Under the pieces are notes generated by a model that was not told the origin of the DNA, made no database searches, and saw only the letters and a list, made by a program, of their open reading frames with translations. From JAEUMD01 sp937950105 (GTDB lineage: Bacteria; Pseudomonadota; Alphaproteobacteria; Rhizobiales; Hyphomicrobiaceae): a stretch of DNA of 22,811 nt. A program made the translations under genes and the position numbers. The stretch spans positions 1-22,811 of the forward strand of contig DAISIT010000052.1 of the NCBI GenBank assembly GCA_036821845.1, read 5' to 3'. Shown piece after piece: positions 7,394 to 14,848 of this stretch. Positions within the stretch are counted from its first letter, which is position 1; each line of letters opens with the position of its first letter.

Positions 7394-7792
7394 ATGCCTA
7401 TGAATGATCCGCTCGGCGATATGCTGACCCGTATCCGCAACGCGCAGATGCGCCGCCGTCCGAAGGTCGTGACGCCCGCGTCCAACCTGCGCGGCCGCGT
7501 CCTCGACGTGCTTGCGGAAGAAGGTTACATCCGCGGCTATGCGCGCGTCGAGCCGAAGGGCGCGACCGCGATCTTCGAGATCGAGCTCAAGTACTTCAAC
7601 GGCCAGCCGGCGATCCGCGAAATCGAGCGCGTGTCGAAGCCGGGCCGCCGCGTCTATTCACCGGTGAAGGATCTGCCGACCGTGGCCAACGGACTCGGCG
7701 TGGCGATCCTGTCGACGCCGAAGGGCGTCATGTCGGATGCCAAGGCGCGTGAGGAAAACGTCGGCGGCGAGATCCTCTGCAACGTCTTCTGA
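7394..7792 (+). CDS. rpsH: 30S ribosomal protein S8
   Basis: S8 is a primary binder of the 16S central domain. Segments include MPMNDPLGDMLTRIRNAQMR at the start, RVEPKGATAIFEIELKYFNG, and the C-terminal STPKGVMSDAKAREENVGGE. In-frame starts exist at TTG 7388, ATG 7394 and ATG 7400. I chose 7394 because GGGAGGG (7381-7387) is 6 bases upstream and the resulting 132 residues match the family. The choice affects at most two residues either way. Confidence 0.95.
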   Translation: MPMNDPLGDMLTRIRNAQMRRRPKVVTPASNLRGRVLDVLAEEGYIRGYARVEPKGATAIFEIELKYFNGQPAIREIERVSKPGRRVYSPVKDLPTVANGLGVAILSTPKGVMSDAKAREENVGGEILCNVF

Positions 7793-7858
7793 CGCTTGCA
7801 GGCTGTTTGGGTCCGTGCGCTCGAGCACATGAATTGAAGCGAAGGGTTGGAAAGAGCC

Positions 7859-8398
7859 ATGTCGCGCATTGGTAAGAAGCCCGTATCGGTTCCGTCGAAC
7901 GTGACGGCGACGGTGTCGGGCCAGAACGTCAAGATGAAGGGACCCAAGGGCGAGCTGTCCTTCGCGGTGCCCGAGGACGTCAAGGTCGAGTTCAAGGACG
8001 GCAAGGTGTCCGTCACTCCGGCCAACGACTCCAAGAAGGCGCGCTCCATGTGGGGCATGTCGCGCACCCAGATCGCCAACCTGATCAAGGGCGTCACCGA
8101 CGGCTACAGCCAGGTGCTCGAGATCCAGGGCGTCGGTTTCCGCGCCGCGCTGAAGGGCAAGGAGCTCGGTCTCAACATCGGCTTCAGCCACGACGTGTCG
8201 CATCCGATCCCGGCCGGTGTCGAGGTGAAGGTTTCGGGCGCCAAGTCCGAAGTCATCACCGTCTCCGGCATCGACAAGCAGCTCGTTGGCCAGGTGGCGG
8301 CGGACATCCGCTCCTACCGTCCGCCGGAGCCCTACCAGGGCAAGGGCATCCGCTATCAGGGCGAATACATCTTCCGCAAGGAAGGCAAGAAGAAGTAA
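7859..8398 (+). CDS. rplF: 50S ribosomal protein L6
   Basis: L6 supports the sarcin-ricin loop base and the factor-binding site. The 179-residue protein begins MSRIGKKPVSVPSNVTATVS and shows the duplicated L6 fold, with VKMKGPKGELSF in the first half. The second half has LEIQGVGFRAALKGKELGLN and PEPYQGKGIRYQGEYIFRKE. An upstream in-frame TTG (7847) would add four residues; the ATG at 7859 with the purine stretch at 7849-7856 fits better. The gap after rpsH is 66 bases, and rplR follows after 12. Confidence 0.97.
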   Translation: MSRIGKKPVSVPSNVTATVSGQNVKMKGPKGELSFAVPEDVKVEFKDGKVSVTPANDSKKARSMWGMSRTQIANLIKGVTDGYSQVLEIQGVGFRAALKGKELGLNIGFSHDVSHPIPAGVEVKVSGAKSEVITVSGIDKQLVGQVAADIRSYRPPEPYQGKGIRYQGEYIFRKEGKKK

Positions 8399-8410
8399 GG
8401 ACCGACGCCA

Positions 8411-8773
8411 ATGGGCACGCATTCCACGCAGATCGACCGCCGCAAGGCGCGGGTGCGCCGCGCACTCAAGGCGCGCGCGGCCGGCCGGCCCCGGCTTTCC
8501 GTCAGCCGGTCGTCGAAGCATATCTACGCGCAGATCATCGATGACGCGGCGGGTCACACGCTCGCCGCTGCCTCGACGCTCGAGAAGGACCTCAAGGGCA
8601 GCCTGAAGACCGGCGCCGACAAGGCCGCAGCCGCGGCGGTCGGCAAGCTGGTCGCCGAGCGCGCCGTGAAGGCCGGCGTCAAGCAGGTCGTCTTCGATCG
8701 CGGCGCCTACCTGTTCCATGGCCGCGTGAAAGCGCTGGCCGATGCCGCTCGCGAAGCGGGTCTTGATTTCTAA
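8411..8773 (+). CDS. rplR: 50S ribosomal protein L18
   Basis: L18 binds 5S rRNA and helps attach it to the 50S subunit. The protein has 120 residues. The basic N-terminus carries DRRKARVRRALKARAAGRPR, followed by LSVSRSSKHIYAQIIDDAAG and the C-terminal QVVFDRGAYLFHGRVKALAD ending AAREAGLDF. These are the standard L18 blocks and the length is typical. It sits between rplF and rpsE, as in all spc operons, with gaps of 12 and 15 bases. Confidence 0.97.
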   Translation: MGTHSTQIDRRKARVRRALKARAAGRPRLSVSRSSKHIYAQIIDDAAGHTLAAASTLEKDLKGSLKTGADKAAAAAVGKLVAERAVKAGVKQVVFDRGAYLFHGRVKALADAAREAGLDF

Positions 8774-8788
8774 AGGAAGGAAGTTCCC

Positions 8789-9370
8789 GTGGCACGTTCA
8801 CCCGGAAGAGAGCGCGGCCGTGACCGCGATCGCGAAGAGCGCGAGAGCGAGTTCTCGGACAAGCTGGTTCACATCAACCGCGTCGCCAAGGTGGTGAAGG
8901 GCGGCAAGCGCTTCGGCTTCGCCGCGCTCGTCGTCGTCGGTGACCTCAAGGGCCGCGTCGGCTACGGCCACGGCAAGGCGCGCGAGGTGCCGGAAGCGAT
9001 CCGCAAGGCGACGGAAGCGGCGCGCCGCAACCTGCTGCGCGTGCCGCTGCGCGATGCGCGCACGCTGCATCACGACAGCGAGGGCCGTCATGGTGCCGGT
9101 CGCGTGGTCGTGCGCTCGGCACCCCCTGGCACCGGCATCATCGCCGGCGGCTCGATGCGCGCCGTGTTCGAGATGCTGGGCGTCCATGACGTCGTCGCCA
9201 AGTCGCTCGGCTCGACCAACGCCTACAACGTCGTCCGCGCCACCTTCGATGCCCTGAAGCATCAGGAGAACCCGCGTGGCGTCGCTGCCCGCCGCAATAT
9301 GAAGGTGAGCGAGATCGTCGCCCGCCGCCGTGACGGCTCTGCCAGCGCCGACGCCGCCGCCGAGGCTTGA
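8789..9370 (+). CDS. rpsE: 30S ribosomal protein S5
   Basis: S5 works with S4 and S12 in decoding accuracy and at the mRNA entry tunnel. The start is GTG at 8789, about 6 bases after AAGGAAGGAA (8773-8782), and yields 193 residues. The first 25 residues are strongly charged (RSPGRERGRDRDREERESEF), then the conserved SDKLVHINRVAKVVKGGKRF, VVVGDLKGRVGYGHGKAREV and SAPPGTGIIAGGSMRAVFEM follow. A charged N-terminal extension of this kind is common in alphaproteobacterial S5. rpmD follows after 66 bases. Confidence 0.96.
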   Translation: MARSPGRERGRDRDREERESEFSDKLVHINRVAKVVKGGKRFGFAALVVVGDLKGRVGYGHGKAREVPEAIRKATEAARRNLLRVPLRDARTLHHDSEGRHGAGRVVVRSAPPGTGIIAGGSMRAVFEMLGVHDVVAKSLGSTNAYNVVRATFDALKHQENPRGVAARRNMKVSEIVARRRDGSASADAAAEA

Positions 9371-9436
9371 TCATCGCAGAGGGCGTCGCCGTTTCGGCGA
9401 GCGGCGCCCCGACGTGCTACCCAAAGGTGAAGTGAC

Positions 9437-9631
9437 ATGGCCGCCAAGAAGACCATCACGATCGAGCAGTACGCCAGCGCCGCTCGCCGTCCGGAAATCC
9501 AGACCGAGACGCTCAAGGGCCTCGGCCTCAACAAGCTGCATCGCCAGCGCACGCTCGAGGATACTCCGGCGGTGCGCGGCATGATCAACAAGGTGCCCCA
9601 CCTCGTCCGCATCGTCGGCGAGAAGGCCTGA
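9437..9631 (+). CDS. rpmD: 50S ribosomal protein L30
   Basis: L30 is a small 50S protein absent from some bacterial lineages. The 64-residue protein reads KKTITIEQYASAARRPEIQT, then LKGLGLNKLHRQRTLEDTPA and VRGMINKVPHLVRIV, which are the complete L30 fold and signature. The length is typical for the alphaproteobacterial form. AAAGGTGAAG at about 9423-9432 is the ribosome binding site. rplO starts 26 bases downstream. Confidence 0.96.
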   Translation: MAAKKTITIEQYASAARRPEIQTETLKGLGLNKLHRQRTLEDTPAVRGMINKVPHLVRIVGEKA

Positions 9632-9657
9632 TAGAACTACTGCGAGGAGCGGGTCCC

Positions 9658-10218
9658 ATGCGGCTCAACGACATCAAGGACAACGCCGGCGCCAAGAAGA
9701 CGCGCGTGCGTATCGGCCGCGGCATCGGTTCGGGCGTCGGCAAGACCGGCGGTCGCGGCGGCAAGGGCCAGACGGCGCGTACCGGCGTCGCCATCGGCGG
9801 CTTCGAGGGCGGCCAGATGCCGCTGCATCGCCGCCTGCCGAAGCGCGGCTTCAACAAGTGGGATCGCAAGTCCTACAACGAGATCAACCTCGGCGCCCTG
9901 CAGAAGGTGATCGACGACAAGCGCGTCGATGCTTCGAAGCCGATCACGGTCGAGAGCCTGGTCGCCGACGGCGTTCTGCGCCGCGCCATGGACGGCCTGC
10001 GCCTGCTCGGCGGCGGCGAGCTGAAGTCGAAGGTCACGATCACCGTGAACCACGCGACGGCGAGCGCGGCCGAGGCGGTCAAGAAGGCCGGCGGCAGCGT
10101 CAACGTCATCGAGGTCAAGGTGCTCGAGGCCGACGAGGCCAAGCGCAAGAAGACCGCGGCAAAGAAGGCCGCCGCCGCCAACAAGGGTGGCAAGGGCGGC
10201 GCCGCGGCCGAGGGCTGA
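9658..10218 (+). CDS. rplO: 50S ribosomal protein L15 with Lys/Ala-rich C-terminal tail
   Basis: L15 is a late-binding 50S protein in contact with many 23S helices. The start MRLNDIKDNAGAKKTRVRIG is followed by the flexible GRGIGSGVGKTGGRGGKGQT region, then GFEGGQMPLHRRLPKRGFNK and the C-terminal VIEVKVLEADEAKRKK. At 186 residues it is longer than E. coli L15 (144) and somewhat longer than usual alphaproteobacterial forms (about 150-165), because of a low-complexity Lys/Ala/Gly tail from about residue 160. A 236-base gap then precedes secY. Confidence 0.97.
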   Translation: MRLNDIKDNAGAKKTRVRIGRGIGSGVGKTGGRGGKGQTARTGVAIGGFEGGQMPLHRRLPKRGFNKWDRKSYNEINLGALQKVIDDKRVDASKPITVESLVADGVLRRAMDGLRLLGGGELKSKVTITVNHATASAAEAVKKAGGSVNVIEVKVLEADEAKRKKTAAKKAAAANKGGKGGAAAEG

Positions 10219-10302
10219 GGCCACCGGTCCCCGGTGCATCGCTATCGGCGTGCACGACAGGCACATGCGGCCGATCCGACACGGAGTTCGGCCGGTTCTG
10301 GA

Positions 10303-10329
10303 GGGGTGGCTTGGTAAATGAGCCGCCCC
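10303..10329 (+). other. Hairpin in the 236-base rplO-secY gap
   Basis: GGGGTGGCT (10303-10311) pairs with AGCCGCCCC (10321-10329), 9 bp with one G-U pair and a 9-base loop. A second small hairpin lies at 10222-10236 (CACCGG/CCGGTG). Neither has a T tract, so they do not look like intrinsic terminators. They could be RNA-processing or translation-control elements in the secY leader. Only the pairing is seen. Confidence 0.35.
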
Positions 10330-10454
10330 GCCACCATGTTCAGCCTCACCCGCCGGCAATCCGCGCGCAACGTGCGTACCGGCCGGGTTGACGGACGGAC
10401 GTCGCGGCCCCCGCCAGGGATCGGCCGGCGCGTCGAGGGTCGGGAGAAGAGCGC

Positions 10455-11813
10455 ATGACATCCGCAGCCGAGCAACTGGCGGCCAACCTCAACTTCGGCG
10501 CCTTCGGCAAGGCCGAGGAGCTGAAGCGCCGCATCCTGTTCACGCTCGGCGCGCTGCTGGTCTATCGGCTCGGTACGTTCATTCCGCTGCCCGGCATCAA
10601 TCCGGTCGCTTTTGCCGAGACCTTCAAGAACCAGGCCGGCGGCATCCTCGGCATGTTCAACATGTTCGCCGGCGGTGCCGTCGAGCGCATGGCGATCTTC
10701 GCCCTGAACATCATGCCGTACATCTCGGCCTCGATCATCATGCAGCTGATGTCGTCGGTCGACAAACGCCTCGAGGCCCTCAAGAAAGAGGGTGAGCAGG
10801 GGCGCAAGCAGATCAACCAGTACACCCGCTACCTGACCGTCGTGCTGGCCGCGTTCCAGGCCTACGGCATCGCCATCGGCCTCGAAGGCTCGTCGAGCGC
10901 GTCGGGCGGCGTGGTCATCGATCCGGGCTGGTTCTTCCGCATTTCGGCGGTCGTGACGCTGGTCGGCGGCACCATGTTCCTGATGTGGCTCGGTGAGCAG
11001 ATCACGCAGCGCGGTGTCGGCAACGGCATCTCGCTCATCATCTTCGCCGGCATCGTCGCCGGTCTGCCGTCGGCGCTGGTCGGGCTGTTCGAACTCGCCC
11101 GCACCGGCTCGCTGTCGACCTTCCTGCTGCTGGCGCTGCTGGTGCTGATGCTCGCGGTGGTCGCGGCGATCGTCTACATCGAGCGCGCGCAACGCCGCCT
11201 GCTGATCCAGTATCCCAAGCGCCAGGTCGGCAACAAGATGTTCCAGGGCGACAGCTCGCACCTGCCGCTGAAGCTCAACTCGTCGGGCGTCATTCCGCCG
11301 ATCTTCGCTTCGTCGCTGCTGCTGCTGCCGATCACTGCGGCTCAGTTCACCTCGGGCCAGGGGCCGGAGTGGCTGAACACCATCGTCGCCGCGCTCGGCC
11401 GCGGGCAGCCGCTGCACCTGCTGGTGTTCGTCGCACTGATCGTGTTCTTCGCGTTCTTCTACACGGCGATCGTATTCAACCCGACCGAGACGGCAGACAA
11501 CCTGCGCAAGTACGGCGGCTTCCTGCCGGGCATTCGCCCCGGCCAGAAGACGGCCGAGTATATTGACTATGTGCTAACGCGCATCACCGTCGTCGGTGCG
11601 ATATATCTTGCGGCGGTCTGCGTGCTGCCGGAACTTCTGATCTCCTACGCTGCGGTGCCGTTCTACTTCGGTGGAACCTCGCTCCTCATCGCGGTCAGTG
11701 TGACGATGGATACGGTGGCTCAGATCCAAAGCCATCTGTTGGCCCACCAGTACGAAGGCCTCATCAAGAAGGCCAAGCTGCGGGGCGCCTCATCACCCAG
11801 GGGACGGAAATGA
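10455..11813 (+). CDS. secY: Protein translocase subunit SecY
   Basis: SecY is the channel of the SecYEG inner-membrane translocon, exporting unfolded proteins with SecA and inserting membrane proteins with SRP. The 452-residue protein begins MTSAAEQLAANLNFGAFGKA, then FTLGALLVYRLGTFIPLPGI (first membrane helix). It has ten predicted hydrophobic segments, including GVGNGISLIIFAGIVAGLP and the conserved cytosolic loop YPKRQVGNKMFQGDSSHLPL with LNSSGVIPPIFASSLLLLP. The C-terminus HQYEGLIKKAKLRGAS is typical. It follows the ribosomal genes after 236 bases and overlaps adk by four bases (ATGA), giving translational coupling. Confidence 0.98.
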   Translation: MTSAAEQLAANLNFGAFGKAEELKRRILFTLGALLVYRLGTFIPLPGINPVAFAETFKNQAGGILGMFNMFAGGAVERMAIFALNIMPYISASIIMQLMSSVDKRLEALKKEGEQGRKQINQYTRYLTVVLAAFQAYGIAIGLEGSSSASGGVVIDPGWFFRISAVVTLVGGTMFLMWLGEQITQRGVGNGISLIIFAGIVAGLPSALVGLFELARTGSLSTFLLLALLVLMLAVVAAIVYIERAQRRLLIQYPKRQVGNKMFQGDSSHLPLKLNSSGVIPPIFASSLLLLPITAAQFTSGQGPEWLNTIVAALGRGQPLHLLVFVALIVFFAFFYTAIVFNPTETADNLRKYGGFLPGIRPGQKTAEYIDYVLTRITVVGAIYLAAVCVLPELLISYAAVPFYFGGTSLLIAVSVTMDTVAQIQSHLLAHQYEGLIKKAKLRGASSPRGRK

Positions 11814-12388
11814 ATCTCATTCTTCTCGGACCGCCGGGCGCCGGCAAAGGCACCCAGGCGGAGCGCCTCGTCGCCAATCGCGGCCTCGTCCAGCTTTCCA
11901 CCGGCGAAATGCTGCGCGCCGCCGTCAAGGCCGGCACCGAAGTCGGCAAGCGTGCCGAAGCGGTCATGAAGGCCGGCGGTCTCGTCTCGGACGAGATCGT
12001 CATCGGCATCATCGCCGACCGCATCGACCAGCCTGATTGCGCCAACGGCTTCATTCTCGATGGCTTCCCGCGCACGCTGGCGCAGGCCTCCGCGCTGGAC
12101 AAGCTGCTCGAGCAGAAGGGCAAGACGCTCGACGCGGTCATCGAGATCAAGGTCGACGACGGCATCCTGGTGTCGCGCATCGAGAACCGCGCGCGGGAGA
12201 CGCTCGCGGCTGGCGGCACGGTGCGGGCCGACGACAACGCCGAGGCGTTGAAGACGCGCCTGATGGCCTACTATCGCGAGACGGCGCCGCTGATCGGCTA
12301 CTACTACGCGCTCGGGCAACTGAAGAGCGTCGACGGCATGGCGCCGATCGATGACGTCACGCGCCAGATCGCGACGCTGCTGGGTTGA
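11810..12388 (+). CDS. adk: Adenylate kinase (short-LID form)
   Basis: This cytosolic enzyme catalyses ATP + AMP to 2 ADP. The P-loop GPPGAGKGTQ is at residues 7-16, QLSTGEMLRAA forms the AMP-binding part, and GFILDGFPRTLAQA lies in the core near residue 80. The lid is reduced to a few residues around NRARETLAAGGTVRADD, with no four-cysteine zinc lid, so the 192-residue length fits the short bacterial form. It shares ATGA with the secY stop. Placing adk directly after secY without map or infA is common in alphaproteobacteria. A 329-base gap follows. Confidence 0.97.
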   Translation: MNLILLGPPGAGKGTQAERLVANRGLVQLSTGEMLRAAVKAGTEVGKRAEAVMKAGGLVSDEIVIGIIADRIDQPDCANGFILDGFPRTLAQASALDKLLEQKGKTLDAVIEIKVDDGILVSRIENRARETLAAGGTVRADDNAEALKTRLMAYYRETAPLIGYYYALGQLKSVDGMAPIDDVTRQIATLLG

Positions 12389-12717
12389 GCGGCGAGAAAC
12401 TGGAATTCGGGCGGGGCAGCGGTCCTTCGGGCCGCCGTTCCTCCCCGTCAGGCGGCTTCACACCGGGGCGGCATGACGCAGGCATCAACGTATCGTTGAC
12501 GGGGCACGGAAGCCGGGCTACAAGACCCGCGATTTCATGACGCACCCTCTGCGATCGGCTTACCGGCGGAGCTTCCGCCGGGACCGGTCGCGATGCCTAT
12601 TGCGAAGGAACAAGCGGGATTGGCCACCGTGAGATGGCCGGGCCCGGGAAACCAGTGGGGACGGGATGCCTTACGGCGATCCGGCCCTGAGAAGAACGAG
12701 ATCACCAGGAGACCGAC
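12389..12717 (+). other. adk-rpsM intergenic region (329 bases) with hairpins and a promoter candidate
   Basis: This is the longest gene-free stretch in the window. From left to right it holds a 7-bp hairpin with a TTC loop (12419-12435, one G-U pair) just after adk, a promoter-like pair at 12496-12524, and an 8-bp perfect hairpin CCGGCGGA/TCCGCCGG with a 3-base loop (12563-12581). A GC-rich leader follows up to AGGAG (about 12708-12712) before rpsM. Open frames here are short and lack family resemblance. The layout fits a weak stop after adk followed by a second transcription start. Confidence 0.5.
12496..12524 (+). promoter_or_regulatory. Candidate sigma-70-type promoter for rpsM-rpsK-rpoA-rplQ
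   Basis: TTGACG (12496-12501) matches the -35 consensus at five of six positions. After a 17-base spacer, TACAAG (12519-12524) matches the -10 at four of six. Transcription would begin near 12531, leaving a roughly 185-base leader before rpsM. The spacing and the match make this the best promoter candidate in the ribosomal part of the window. Confidence 0.5.
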
Positions 12718-13089
12718 GTGGCCCGTATCGCAGGTGTGAACATTCCGACCAACAAGCGCGTCCTCATCGCGCTCCAGTACATTCACGGCATTGGTCCGAA
12801 GTTCGCGAAGGAAATCATCGACAAGGTGAACATTCCGGCGGAGCGTCGCGTCAACCAGCTGACCGACGCCGAGGTGCTGCAGATCCGCGAGGCGATCGAC
12901 CGCGATTACCTCGTCGAAGGTGACCTGCGCCGCGAAGTTGCGATGAACGTCAAGCGCCTGATGGATCTCGGCTGCTATCGCGGCCTTCGCCACCGCAAGG
13001 GCCTGCCGGTCCGCGGCCAGCGCACGCACACCAACGCCCGCACCCGCAAGGGTCCGGCCAAGCCGATCGCCGGCAAGAAGAAGGCCTGA
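12718..13089 (+). CDS. rpsM: 30S ribosomal protein S13
   Basis: S13 sits in the 30S head, bridges to the 50S (B1) and touches P-site tRNA. The 123-residue protein starts ARIAGVNIPTNKRVLIALQY after a GTG initiator at 12718 (AGGAG about 6 bases upstream). It carries IHGIGPKFAKEIIDKVNIP, then GCYRGLRHRKGLPVRGQRTH and TNARTRKGPAKPIAGKKKA, the conserved basic tail that reaches the tRNA. rpmJ, often present before rpsM in other phyla, is absent here. It begins the alpha-operon part. Confidence 0.97.
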   Translation: MARIAGVNIPTNKRVLIALQYIHGIGPKFAKEIIDKVNIPAERRVNQLTDAEVLQIREAIDRDYLVEGDLRREVAMNVKRLMDLGCYRGLRHRKGLPVRGQRTHTNARTRKGPAKPIAGKKKA

Positions 13090-13111
13090 TCGTTTTCATC
13101 CATGGCGTGGC

Positions 13112-13130
13112 GGCCGGCTTTCTGCCGGCC
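13112..13130 (+). other. Perfect 7-bp hairpin in the rpsM-rpsK gap
   Basis: GGCCGGC (13112-13118) pairs with GCCGGCC (13124-13130) around a 5-base loop TTTCT. There is no T run after the stem. It is the first of two strong hairpins in the 142-base gap. A weak attenuator or mRNA-stability element is possible but not shown. Confidence 0.4.
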
Positions 13131-13149
13131 TCGCCGCTGCCTCAAATCC

Positions 13150-13169
13150 GATGCCGGTCCGCCGGCATC
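13150..13169 (+). other. Perfect 8-bp hairpin in the rpsM-rpsK gap
   Basis: GATGCCGG (13150-13157) pairs with CCGGCATC (13162-13169) around a 4-base loop TCCG. It lies 62 bases before the rpsK ATG, so it could influence processing or translation between S13 and S11. The pairing is seen; the role is inferred. Confidence 0.4.
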
Positions 13170-13231
13170 ACAGCCGCACCCCAAGCAATCAGTTCGCCGC
13201 GAGAGTAGCGCGGCACCGGAGCACCTGACCC

Positions 13232-13627
13232 ATGGCGAAAGAGCAGCAGGCGCGCAAGATGCGCCGTCGCGAGAAGAAGAACATCACCTCGGGCGTCGCC
13301 CACGTGAATGCGTCGTTCAATAACACCATGATCACCATCACCGACGCGCAGGGCAACACCATCGCCTGGTCGTCGTCGGGCACCATGGGCTTCAAGGGCT
13401 CGCGCAAGTCGACCCCGTTCGCCGCGCAGATGGCCGCCGAGGATGCCGGCAAGAAGGCCATGGAACACGGCATGAAGATCCTTGAGGTCGAGGTCACCGG
13501 TCCAGGCTCGGGCCGTGAGTCGGCGCTGCGCGCGCTGCAGGCTGTCGGCTTCCAGATCACATCGATCCGCGACGTGACGCCGATTCCGCACAACGGCTGC
13601 CGTCCGCGCAAGCGCCGCCGCGTCTGA
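13232..13627 (+). CDS. rpsK: 30S ribosomal protein S11
   Basis: S11 lies on the 30S platform near the E site and the Shine-Dalgarno helix. The 131-residue protein reads EKKNITSGVAHVNASFNNTM, ITITDAQGNTIAWSSSGTMG, FKGSRKSTPFAAQMAAEDAG and TGPGSGRESALRALQAVGFQ, ending IPHNGCRPRKRRRV. Every block is universally conserved and length is standard (129-131). CGGAG at 13217-13221 serves as the ribosome binding site. Gaps on both sides (142 and 193 bases) are longer than in the rest of the operon. Confidence 0.98.
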   Translation: MAKEQQARKMRRREKKNITSGVAHVNASFNNTMITITDAQGNTIAWSSSGTMGFKGSRKSTPFAAQMAAEDAGKKAMEHGMKILEVEVTGPGSGRESALRALQAVGFQITSIRDVTPIPHNGCRPRKRRRV

Positions 13628-13691
13628 CGCCCGGCCTGTTGCAACGCGCTTCCGCGACCGTGGCGGGAGCGTGTGTGGTTCCGCTGCTGCG

Positions 13692-13790
13692 CCTCGCATG
13701 AGGAAGCGCGCGGAGTCTGCGAGGCGGGATCGTCCCCGCTCGCTTCGAACGGATGCAGTAACGAGCGTGCGCCGCCGTTGACGAACGGCG
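13692..13790 (+). other. Structured rpsK-rpoA leader with two mutually exclusive stems
   Basis: CCTCGCA (13692-13698) can pair perfectly with TGCGAGG (13718-13724). The segment 13719-13728 can instead pair with 13734-13743 (GCGAG/CTCGC plus CGGG/CCCG, one bulged G). These options share bases, so only one can form at a time. A separate 7-bp hairpin CGCCGTT/AACGGCG sits at 13773-13790, about 30 bases before the rpoA GTG. This could be simple GC-rich folding or a translation-control leader. Confidence 0.3.
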
Positions 13791-13820
13791 GGCGACGCGC
13801 CAGCGACGAGAGGTCTCCCC

Positions 13821-14846
13821 GTGGTCACCCTGCTGCAGAAGAACTGGCAGAATCTCCTCCGCCCCGACGAGCTCAAGGTCTCCCCCGGCCGTGATCGCTC
13901 GCGTGTTGCCACCCTGGTCGCCGAACCGCTCGAGCGCGGCTTCGGCGTGACGCTCGGCAACGCGCTGCGTCGCGTGCTGCTGTCGTCGCTGCAGGGCGCC
14001 GCCGTGCGCACCGTGCAGATCGACGGCGTGCTGCACGAGTTCTCGTCTATCCCCGGCGTCCGCGAGGACGTGACGGACGTCGTGCTCAACATCAAGGAAA
14101 TCGCGCTGCGCATCCACTCGGAAGGGGCGAAGCGCATGGTCCTCAAGAAGGACGGTCCGGGGCCGGCGCGCGCCGGCGACATCGAGACGTCCTCCGAGGT
14201 CGAGATCCTGAACCCCGACCACATCATCTGCCATCTCGACCAGGGCGCCTCGGTGCGCATGGAGCTGACGGCGGATCTCGGCAAGGGCTACGTGCAGGCC
14301 GACCGCAACCGTCCCGAGGACGCACCGATCGGCCTGATCGCCGTCGACAGCCTGTACTCGCCGGTCAAGAAGGTGTCCTACAAGGTCGAGAACACCCGCG
14401 AGGGCCAGGACCTCGACAAGGACAAGCTGACGCTGATGGTCGAGACTGACGGCTCGGTCACGCCGGAGGATGCCGTGGCGCTCGCCGCCCGCATCCTGCA
14501 GGACCAGCTCTCGGTCTTCATCAACTTCGAGGAGCCGAAGAAGCACGTCGAGGAGACGTCGCATCCGGAGCTCGCCTTCAACGCCGCGCTGCTGAAGAAG
14601 GTCGACGAGCTGGAGCTGTCGGTGCGTTCGGCCAACTGCCTGAAGAACGACAACATCGTCTATATTGGCGACCTGATCCAGAAGACCGAAGCGGAGATGC
14701 TGCGCACGCCGAACTTCGGCCGCAAGTCGCTCAACGAGATCAAGGAAGTGCTGGCGTCGATGGGTCTGCACCTCGGCATGGAAGTGCCGAACTGGCCGCC
14801 GGACAACATCGAGGAGCTGGCCAAGCGCTTCGAGGATCAGTTCTGA
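13821..14846 (+). CDS. rpoA: DNA-directed RNA polymerase subunit alpha
   Basis: The alpha dimer nucleates assembly of RNA polymerase, and its C-terminal domain touches UP elements and activators. The protein has 341 residues. The N-terminal domain includes VAEPLERGFGVTLGNALRRV and LLSSLQGAAVRTVQIDGVLH with EFSSIPGVREDVTDVVLNIK. The C-terminal domain from about residue 255 has ELSVRSANCLKNDNIVYIGD and TPNFGRKSLNEIKEVLASMG, holding the Arg, Asn and Lys residues that contact DNA. The start is GTG at 13821; no nearby ATG preserves the conserved N-terminus. AGAGG at 13809-13813 is a plausible ribosome binding site. Confidence 0.98.
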   Translation: MVTLLQKNWQNLLRPDELKVSPGRDRSRVATLVAEPLERGFGVTLGNALRRVLLSSLQGAAVRTVQIDGVLHEFSSIPGVREDVTDVVLNIKEIALRIHSEGAKRMVLKKDGPGPARAGDIETSSEVEILNPDHIICHLDQGASVRMELTADLGKGYVQADRNRPEDAPIGLIAVDSLYSPVKKVSYKVENTREGQDLDKDKLTLMVETDGSVTPEDAVALAARILQDQLSVFINFEEPKKHVEETSHPELAFNAALLKKVDELELSVRSANCLKNDNIVYIGDLIQKTEAEMLRTPNFGRKSLNEIKEVLASMGLHLGMEVPNWPPDNIEELAKRFEDQF

Positions 14847-14848
14847 TT

